Program-made: the position numbers and the translations under genes | Notes under the pieces: model-generated | Seen by the model: only the letters and a program-made list of their open reading frames with translations | Database searches by the model: none | Told to the model about the DNA's origin: nothing | NCBI GenBank assembly: GCA_019421005.1 | Contig: JAHZGA010000019.1 | Location: forward strand, 1-17,886 | Direction of reading: 5' to 3' | Source: a bacterium | GTDB taxonomy: Bacteria > Bacillota_I > Bacilli_A > RF39 > UBA660 | DNA length: 17,886 nt | Part shown: positions 12,807 to 17,886 of the stretch, piece after piece | How the letters are laid out: each line of letters starts with the position of its first letter | How positions within the stretch are numbered: the first letter of the stretch is position 1

Positions 12807-12997
12807 CTAAAATAATTATAAAATAATTCATCAGGTTTAAGATTAAATATACTAGCTATTTTAAAAGCCATTTCATAAGACATCCTTCTTTTATTGTTCT
12901 CAAGTTGCCAATAAAATGTTTTACTAATTCCTAACTTCATAGCCATCTTTCGACAACTATATCCAGTTTCCATCCTTTTGTTTTTTAATATATCCAT
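12785..12997 (-). CDS. Small XRE-family helix-turn-helix regulator
   Basis: A 70-residue protein that consists almost only of a Cro/CI-type DNA-binding domain: LKNKRMETGYSCRKMAMKLG (4-23), the recognition region ISKTFYWQLENNKRRMS (24-40) and IASIFNLKPDELFY (48-60). It has no dimerisation or sensor domain, so it would bind as a small Cro-like dimer. GGGTGG on the minus strand (13010-13005) is a fair ribosome site. It is divergent from the 117-residue XRE regulator at 13137, and its promoter carries an operator-like dyad between -35 and -10, so it is probably auto- or cross-repressed. Which of the two regulators binds there cannot be told from sequence. Confidence 0.85.
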   Translation of the reverse strand: MDILKNKRMETGYSCRKMAMKLGISKTFYWQLENNKRRMSYEMAFKIASIFNLKPDELFYNYFRKKQIEN

Positions 12998-13019
12998 AAT
13001 ATCACCACCCTATATACTA

Positions 13020-13048
13020 ATTATATATTAACTTCTGGTTAATTTCAA
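13020..13048 (-). promoter_or_regulatory. Sigma-A promoter of the 70-residue XRE gene
   Basis: On the minus strand TTGAAA (13048-13043), a 17-base spacer and TATAAT (13025-13020). The spacer is filled by the dyad TTAAC-TTCTG-GTTAA (13028-13042). Confidence 0.75.
13028..13042. promoter_or_regulatory. Operator-like site A
   Basis: TTAACTTCTGGTTAA is a perfect dyad of 5-base arms with half-site centres one helical turn apart. It lies exactly between the -35 and -10 of the minus-strand promoter. Confidence 0.6.
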
Positions 13049-13055
13049 TAAAAAA

Positions 13056-13071
13056 GTTACTAATAAGTTAA
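13056..13071. promoter_or_regulatory. Operator-like site B
   Basis: On the minus strand this reads TTAACTTATTAGTAAC, identical to site C at 13 of 16 positions. It lies between the two promoters, just upstream of where a -35 for the plus-strand gene would be. Confidence 0.5.
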
Positions 13072-13095
13072 TTTTGTTTAGCAAATAGAAAATGA

Positions 13096-13104
13096 TGATA
13101 TAAT
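13096..13104 (+). promoter_or_regulatory. Extended -10 promoter of the 117-residue XRE gene
   Basis: TGATATAAT provides TGn plus a perfect -10; the -35 is weak (TTGTTT at 13074-13079, spacer 19). The start would be near 13111, inside operator-like site C. Confidence 0.6.
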
Positions 13105-13108
13105 AAAG

Positions 13109-13124
13109 TTAACTTATAGGTTAC
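13109..13124. promoter_or_regulatory. Operator-like site C
   Basis: TTAACTTATAGGTTAC shares the exact TTAACTT core with sites A and B and covers the predicted transcript start of the plus-strand XRE gene, right before its ribosome site GGAGGA (13125-13130). Confidence 0.55.
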
Positions 13125-13136
13125 GGAGGAATAAAA

Positions 13137-13490
13137 ATGTTAAATGGTTATAGAATTAAAGAAGAAAGATTAAGAAAAGGATATTCTCAAGAAGAATTAG
13201 GAAAATTAATAGGAGTTAGCAAAGTAACTATATGTGGTTATGAAAAAGGTACAAGAACACCTAATCTTCAATATTTCCAAAAATTAGTTAAATATTTAGA
13301 AGTTTCTCCTAATTATTTATTAGGTTATGATACCCTAATTGTAAGTGAAGAAGATACCCCATATCAAATAAGTTTATCTAAAGAAGATATAATTATATTG
13401 AATGAACTAAAAAAGAATGAAAGAATATATAATATTATTTGTAGTGATCCTAAAAGAAAAATTGAATTATTAATAAGAAATATAAAATAA
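13137..13490 (+). CDS. XRE-family transcriptional regulator
   Basis: A 117-residue protein with an N-terminal Cro/CI helix-turn-helix domain (residues 5-62: RIKEERLRKGYSQEELGKLI, VSKVTICGYEKGTRTPN, LVKYLEVSPNYLLGYD) and an extra C-terminal helical part (about 75-117) that may mediate dimer formation. GGAGGA lies 6 bases before the ATG. It does not have the LexA/CI peptidase domain, so RecA-driven self-cleavage is not expected. It faces the small XRE gene at 12997 across 139 bases with three related operator-like sites, a layout like the CI/Cro switch of phages, although no phage genes are present here. A terminator separates it from uvrA downstream. Confidence 0.88.
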   Translation: MLNGYRIKEERLRKGYSQEELGKLIGVSKVTICGYEKGTRTPNLQYFQKLVKYLEVSPNYLLGYDTLIVSEEDTPYQISLSKEDIIILNELKKNERIYNIICSDPKRKIELLIRNIK

Positions 13491-13517
13491 AATTACTTAA
13501 AAAGGTAATTTTTTTTT
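13489..13517 (+). terminator. Intrinsic terminator after the 117-residue XRE gene
   Basis: AAAATTAC (13489-13496) pairs with GTAATTTT (13505-13512) across an 8-base loop, within a run of nine T (13509-13517). Confidence 0.75.
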
Positions 13518-13545
13518 AAAATAAATATTAATTTTATAAATAAAA

Positions 13546-13554
13546 TGATATAAT
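13546..13554 (+). promoter_or_regulatory. Extended -10 promoter of uvrA
   Basis: TGATATAAT, the same extended -10 as at 13096, with only a poor -35 (TATTAA, 13526-13531). No LexA-type box is seen around it. Confidence 0.55.
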
Positions 13555-13576
13555 ATGTGTTAAATGAGGTGTTATG

Positions 13577-16381
13577 ATGGATGAAATAATTATTAAAGGA
13601 GCCAGAGAAAATAATTTAAAAAATATTGATTTAGTTTTACCTAAAAATAAATTAATAGTAATGACAGGAGTAAGCGGTAGTGGTAAATCTTCACTCGCGT
13701 TTGATACAATTTATAAAGAGGGTCAAAGAAGATATGTTGAAAGCTTAAGTGCTTATGCAAGACAATTTTTAGGAGGTACAGAAAAACCTAAAGTTGATAG
13801 TATTGAAGGCTTAAGTCCAGCTATTAGTATTGAACAAAAAACTACTAATAAAAATCCTAGAAGTACTGTTGGAACAGTAACTGAAATATATGATTACTTA
13901 AGATTATTATATGCTAGAATAGGAGTACCATATTGCCCACAACATAAAATTCCTATTACCTCTCAAAGTATTGAAGAAATGACTAATAAAGTTTTGGAAC
14001 TAGAACCTAGAACTAAAATAAGAATATTAAGTCCTATTGTTCATGGTGAAAAAGGAACTTTTAAAGATTTATTTGAAAACTTAAGAAAGGATGGTTACGT
14101 AAGAGTTTTAGTTGATGGAAATGAATATGACTTAAATGAAAATATTGAAATTACTAAAACTAAAAAACATAATATAGAGGTTATAATAGACCGTTTAATA
14201 ATTAAAGATGATATTAGAAGTAGACTTTATGAATCAATTGAAATTGCTACTAAATTAGCTAAAGGAAAAGTTGTTATTGATGTAATTGGTTCTAAACCTA
14301 TTATTATGAGTGAAGCATATGCTTGTCCACATTGTGATTTTTCTCTACCAGAATTAGAACCTAGGATATTTTCTTTTAATGCTCCATATGGGGCGTGTCC
14401 TGATTGTAAAGGATTAGGAGTAAAACAAAAAATTGATATTGATTTAATTATTCCTAATAAAGACTTAAGTATTAATGAAGGTGGTATAGTACCTTTAAAT
14501 TTAGATGCTAATACATATCATACCCAGATAAACACAGTTGCTAGACATTATGATATTGATTTAAATGAACCTATTAAAAATATTTCAAAAGATAAATTAG
14601 ATATTATTTTATATGGTTCTAAAGAACTATTAGAATTTAATTATACTGCTAATAACGGTAATACAAGAAAATCAGTAGATTTCTTTGAAGGAGTTATTAA
14701 TAATCTTGAACGCCGTTATATTGAAACTAAAAGTTCTTGGATTAGAGAATGGATTTCTAAATTTATGACTGAACTACCTTGTGATACTTGTGGATGTTCT
14801 AGATTAGATAAAAGTGTTTTATCGGTATTAATAAATAAAAAAAATATTTATGAAGTTACTAAACTAAGTATAAAAGATTTAAAAGATTTTATAAATAATT
14901 TAAAATTAACTAAATCAGAACAAAGTATAGCTGAATTAATTATTAAAGAAATAAATTCAAGATTAACTTTCTTAATTAATGTTGGATTAGAATATCTAAC
15001 TTTAAATAGAATGGCATCTACTTTATCAGGTGGAGAATCTTCAAGAATTAGATTAGCAACTCAAATTGGTTCAAGATTAACAGGTGTTTTATATGTTTTA
15101 GATGAACCTAGTATTGGACTACATCAAAGAGATAATAATCGATTAATTAATTCATTACTAGAAATGCGTGATTTAGGAAATACATTAATTGTAGTTGAGC
15201 ATGATACCGATACCATGTTAGCAAGTGATTACTTGGTTGATATTGGTCCATATGCTGGACTACATGGTGGAAACATCATGGCTTTTGGAACACCAGAAGA
15301 AGTAATGAAAAACGAAAATAGTTTAACTGGCAAATATTTAAGTGGTAAAGAAAAAATAGAAGTTCCTAAAACAAGAAGAAAAGGAAATGGAAAAACTTTA
15401 ATAGTTAAAGGGGCAAAAGAAAACAACTTAAAAAATATCAATGTAACATTTAAATTAGGAACATTTACTTGTGTTACTGGAGTAAGTGGTAGTGGTAAAA
15501 GTAGTTTAGTTAATGAAATATTATATAAAGCTATTGCCAGTAATTTATATAAATCAAAAGAAAAACCTGGTAAATTTAAAGAAATAAAAGGTTTAGAAAA
15601 TATTGATAAAATAATAGATATTTCTCAAACACCAATAGGAAGAACTCCAAGAAGTAATCCAGCTACTTATACAGGTGTTTTTGATGATATAAGAGAAATA
15701 TTTGCAAATACAAAAGAAGCTAAAATAAGGGGATATGATAAAGGTAGATTTTCATTTAATGTTAAAGGTGGAAGATGTGAAGCTTGTTGGGGAGATGGTG
15801 TTAAAAAAATTGAAATGCACTTTTTACCTGATGTGTATGTTCCTTGTGAAGTATGTGGGGGAACTAGATATAATAAAGAAACATTAGAAATAAAATTTAA
15901 AGGTAAAAATATTTATCAAATTTTAGATATGAGAGTAGAAGAAGCTTTAGAATTTTTTGAAAACTTCCCTAAAATTAAAAATAAATTACAAATGTTAAGT
16001 GATGTAGGACTTTCTTATATAAAATTAGGTCAAAGCGCGCCTACTTTATCAGGTGGGGAAGCAGGAAGAATTAAACTAGCAAAAGAATTACAAAAAAAAC
16101 CAACGGGAAAAAGTTTATTTATTCTAGATGAACCAACAACTGGTTTGCATTCCTATGACATAAAAAAATTGTTAGTTATCCTTCAAAGAATAGTTGATAA
16201 CAATGATACTGTAATTGTTATAGAACATAATTTAGATGTTATTAAACAAGCAGATTATATTATAGATATTGGTCCAGAAGGTGGAGATTTAGGTGGTAAA
16301 ATAGTTGCTCGTGGAACTCCAGAAGAGATAGCTGAAATAAAAGAAAGTCATACAGGTAGATTTTTAAAACCATTATTATAA
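13577..16381 (+). CDS. uvrA: Excinuclease ABC subunit A
   Basis: The 934-residue UvrA finds bulky DNA lesions with UvrB in nucleotide excision repair. It has two ABC ATPase halves. Half 1: Walker A GVSGSGKSS (31-39), zinc module C250, C253, C274, C277, and signature LSGGESSR (from 483). Half 2: Walker A from 635, zinc finger C734, C737, C757, C760, which guides damage recognition, and signature LSGGEAGR (from 824). NPRSTVGTVTEIYDYLRLLYAR and QKTTNKNPRS mark the UvrB-binding region. The length is normal and nothing is broken. Two ATGs are possible (13574 and 13577); AGGTG at 13567-13571 is better spaced for 13577. uvrB is not next to it; instead a ClpX-like gene follows after 12 bases with a good ribosome site, so the two form an operon. 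Confidence 0.97.
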   Translation: MDEIIIKGARENNLKNIDLVLPKNKLIVMTGVSGSGKSSLAFDTIYKEGQRRYVESLSAYARQFLGGTEKPKVDSIEGLSPAISIEQKTTNKNPRSTVGTVTEIYDYLRLLYARIGVPYCPQHKIPITSQSIEEMTNKVLELEPRTKIRILSPIVHGEKGTFKDLFENLRKDGYVRVLVDGNEYDLNENIEITKTKKHNIEVIIDRLIIKDDIRSRLYESIEIATKLAKGKVVIDVIGSKPIIMSEAYACPHCDFSLPELEPRIFSFNAPYGACPDCKGLGVKQKIDIDLIIPNKDLSINEGGIVPLNLDANTYHTQINTVARHYDIDLNEPIKNISKDKLDIILYGSKELLEFNYTANNGNTRKSVDFFEGVINNLERRYIETKSSWIREWISKFMTELPCDTCGCSRLDKSVLSVLINKKNIYEVTKLSIKDLKDFINNLKLTKSEQSIAELIIKEINSRLTFLINVGLEYLTLNRMASTLSGGESSRIRLATQIGSRLTGVLYVLDEPSIGLHQRDNNRLINSLLEMRDLGNTLIVVEHDTDTMLASDYLVDIGPYAGLHGGNIMAFGTPEEVMKNENSLTGKYLSGKEKIEVPKTRRKGNGKTLIVKGAKENNLKNINVTFKLGTFTCVTGVSGSGKSSLVNEILYKAIASNLYKSKEKPGKFKEIKGLENIDKIIDISQTPIGRTPRSNPATYTGVFDDIREIFANTKEAKIRGYDKGRFSFNVKGGRCEACWGDGVKKIEMHFLPDVYVPCEVCGGTRYNKETLEIKFKGKNIYQILDMRVEEALEFFENFPKIKNKLQMLSDVGLSYIKLGQSAPTLSGGEAGRIKLAKELQKKPTGKSLFILDEPTTGLHSYDIKKLLVILQRIVDNNDTVIVIEHNLDVIKQADYIIDIGPEGGDLGGKIVARGTPEEIAEIKESHTGRFLKPLL

Positions 16382-16393
16382 GGAGAATAAGCT

Positions 16394-17809
16394 ATGAAAC
16401 AATATGCAGCAATATTATGTAAAAGAATAAATGGGTTATATTTGGATACTAATATTCAAATAGAAATACTAAAACCTATAATAGGTACAATAGAAAAAGG
16501 AATTCTTAAAACAGATGATGGTTTTTCCTTTAAATGTATTGATGAATATGGTCTAGATTGCGATGATGAAGAATTTTATATGCTTCCAATTGAAGTAGAA
16601 GAATTATTAACATTCAAAGAAAAAGAATTTCGTGATATTGATTTAAATACCGGATTAATTACTTATTTATCAGATGTTAATGATAATAACCACTATTATT
16701 TGGAATATAAAGTAGGATATCATAATTATACTTGTTATATGAATGCCCAAGAAAATCAAACAACTTATGAAATAGATCCTAGAAAAAGTTATAATGATAT
16801 TAGTTTTGAAATGGAAGAAGAAACTAAAGAAGAAACTAAAGAAGAAATAGAAGAAGAAACTGAAGAAATATTCGAACAAAAAGTTAAAGATATAAACTTT
16901 AAAGAATTATTTTCTAAAATAACAAGTACTGTAATTGCTCAAGATGAACAAATAAAAAAGATTTTAGTCGCACTTAAAAATCATTATAGTAGTGATAAAT
17001 TTAAAGCTAATATCTTATTAGCAGGAATGACAGGAACAGGTAAAACTGAATTAGTAAAAACTTTATCTAAAAATTTAAATATTCCTTATGTTATTGTTGA
17101 TTCGACTAAATTTACTCAAGAAGGATACGTTGGAAGAAGTGTTGATGAAGCTATAATAGAATTATGTCAGAAAACTAATGATGTAAAAAAAGCTTCACAA
17201 GGTATATTAGTTTTTGATGAAATTGATAAAAAAGCAATTAGAGGTAATGAGGTAGTAGCAACAAAAGCCGTTTTAGATAGTCTTTTAAAATTTATGGAAA
17301 AAGGAATTATTAATGTTCGTAATATAGGAAGTTTTGATACATCTAAACTAGTTTTTATAGCATCTGGAGCATTTTCAGGTATAACTTTTAAAGATAAGGA
17401 AGTTGGTTTTAATAAAGAATTAAGTAATGATTCAAATTTTTCTGAAATAGAGAATAAAGATTTTGTTAATTATGGTTTTACAGAAGAATTTATGGGAAGA
17501 ATTAATCATTTAATTATTTTAAATGAATTATCTGTTAATGATTTAGCTAACATTTTAATAAGATCTGATAAAAGTGTTTTAGAAGCTCATAAAAAATTAT
17601 TAAAAGAAACTTACAATATAAATTTAAAATATGAAGATATCTTTATAGAAGAAATTGCTAAAGCTGCTCATGGATTAAATATGGGAGCACGTGGACTAGA
17701 AAGTGTTGTTAATTCATGTTTATATAAAGTATATGAAGAACTTTTATTTGGTGATAGAACCTATAATGAATTAATTTTAGATAATTCTAAAACCTATAGA
17801 TTAAAATAA
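16394..17809 (+). CDS. ClpX-like AAA+ ATPase with an unrecognised N-terminal domain
   Basis: A 471-residue protein in three parts. Residues 1-138 are an unrecognised, probably beta-rich domain; its cysteines (9, 48, 56) are not in CxxC pairs, so the ClpX zinc-binding domain is missing. Residues 140-160 are an acidic Glu/Thr/Lys repeat linker. Residues about 170-471 are a ClpX-type AAA+ module: Walker A GMTGTGKTE (211-219), pore loop GYVG (244-247), Walker B ILVFDEIDK (Asp275, Glu276), arginine finger in EEFMGRIN (Arg369) and sensor 2 GARGLE (Arg433). VGF at 337-339 stands where ClpX has the IGF loop that docks on ClpP. So it is likely an unfoldase, perhaps feeding ClpP, with a different set of substrates. 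It follows uvrA by 12 bases with AAGGAGAAT as ribosome site. ClpX proper should be elsewhere in the genome. Confidence 0.85.
   Translation: MKQYAAILCKRINGLYLDTNIQIEILKPIIGTIEKGILKTDDGFSFKCIDEYGLDCDDEEFYMLPIEVEELLTFKEKEFRDIDLNTGLITYLSDVNDNNHYYLEYKVGYHNYTCYMNAQENQTTYEIDPRKSYNDISFEMEEETKEETKEEIEEETEEIFEQKVKDINFKELFSKITSTVIAQDEQIKKILVALKNHYSSDKFKANILLAGMTGTGKTELVKTLSKNLNIPYVIVDSTKFTQEGYVGRSVDEAIIELCQKTNDVKKASQGILVFDEIDKKAIRGNEVVATKAVLDSLLKFMEKGIINVRNIGSFDTSKLVFIASGAFSGITFKDKEVGFNKELSNDSNFSEIENKDFVNYGFTEEFMGRINHLIILNELSVNDLANILIRSDKSVLEAHKKLLKETYNINLKYEDIFIEEIAKAAHGLNMGARGLESVVNSCLYKVYEELLFGDRTYNELILDNSKTYRLK
16814..16866 (+). repeat. Low-complexity GAAGAAACTAAA repeat (acidic linker)
   Basis: Imperfect 12-base units encode EETK/EEIE/EETE repeats, joining the N-terminal domain to the AAA+ module. 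Slippage can vary its length without breaking the frame. Confidence 0.75.
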
Positions 17810-17829
17810 AAAGTATTTACTTTTTCTTA
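17808..17829 (+). terminator. Intrinsic terminator of the uvrA operon
   Basis: AAAAAGT (17808-17814) pairs with ACTTTTT (17819-17825) across ATTT. The stem begins in the stop codon; the T-run is part of the stem and continues as CTTAT. Confidence 0.6.
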
Positions 17830-17886
17830 TACAAAAACACAATAAAAATCTGATTATCCGCTAAAACACAGTATCTATCAGCATTT

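Noticed and set aside
15229..15441. Minus-strand open frame of 70 codons
   Set aside because: Antisense to uvrA between its two ATPase halves; no start signals.
16670..16879. Minus-strand open frame rich in Phe and Ile
   Set aside because: Mirror image of the Glu/Lys-rich linker of the ClpX-like gene; GAA repeats read backwards give TTC.
1..17886. CRISPR array, insertion sequence, integrase or prophage
   Set aside because: No spaced direct repeats, transposase or integrase motifs or phage structural genes; the XRE pair alone does not make a prophage.
1..17886. Mycoplasma genetic code (TGA as Trp)
   Set aside because: TGA ends rimM, gerE and sufB at the expected family lengths, and conserved tryptophans are TGG.

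Overview
The window is very AT-rich, low-GC Gram-positive DNA with short intergenic gaps and strong Shine-Dalgarno sites. TGA is used as a stop (rimM, gerE, sufB) and tryptophan is read from TGG, so this is the standard bacterial code and not the Mycoplasma code. Sporulation-type genes (a SpoIIIAH-like protein, gerE, gerM, spoVS) sit among housekeeping genes. The set fits a spore-forming or formerly spore-forming member of the Bacilli/Erysipelotrichia, perhaps one of the uncultivated gut orders such as RF39 or RFN20. That placement is inference, since there is no rRNA in the window.

Layout. (1) 1-1586: two tandem pilin-like genes, the first cut by the window edge. Their C-terminal lectin-like domains share a near-identical scaffold but differ in a GC-rich cassette of about 110 bases. 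(2) 1643-5002: an RNA 2'-O-methyltransferase gene, rimM, trmD, an unknown coiled-coil gene, rplS with its own promoter and leader, and lepB behind a terminator. (3) 5055-6933: spoIIIAH-like, gerE and gerM, the first two each ending in a hairpin terminator. (4) 6926-8681: a tRNA-Arg(UCU) with a clear promoter and terminator, then an overlapping DUF6323/DUF6179-type pair behind a perfect palindrome. (5) 8685-10191: a minus-strand NagZ-type lipoprotein (possibly leaderless) and divergent spoVS. (6) 10216-12344: sufU-sufB with a textbook promoter, but no sufC, sufD or sufS, then a small lipoprotein. (7) 12424-17829: a short ssb-like gene, a divergent pair of XRE regulators with three related operator-like sites laid over their two promoters, then uvrA and a ClpX-like AAA+ ATPase in one operon.

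How the genes work together. rimM, trmD and rplS serve ribosome and tRNA maturation. SpoIIIAH, GerE, GerM and SpoVS belong to spore development. SufU and SufB build Fe-S clusters. ssb, uvrA and perhaps the ClpX-like ATPase form a DNA-maintenance neighbourhood around a two-repressor switch. The most novel candidates are the hypervariable pilin cassettes, the XRE switch next to uvrA, and the ClpX-like unfoldase in which the usual zinc-binding N-domain is replaced by an unrecognised one.

No gene-free stretch exceeds 300 bases. The longest, 329-578, holds a terminator and a promoter and nothing else that I recognise. The last 57 bases (17830-17886) show nothing I can name.
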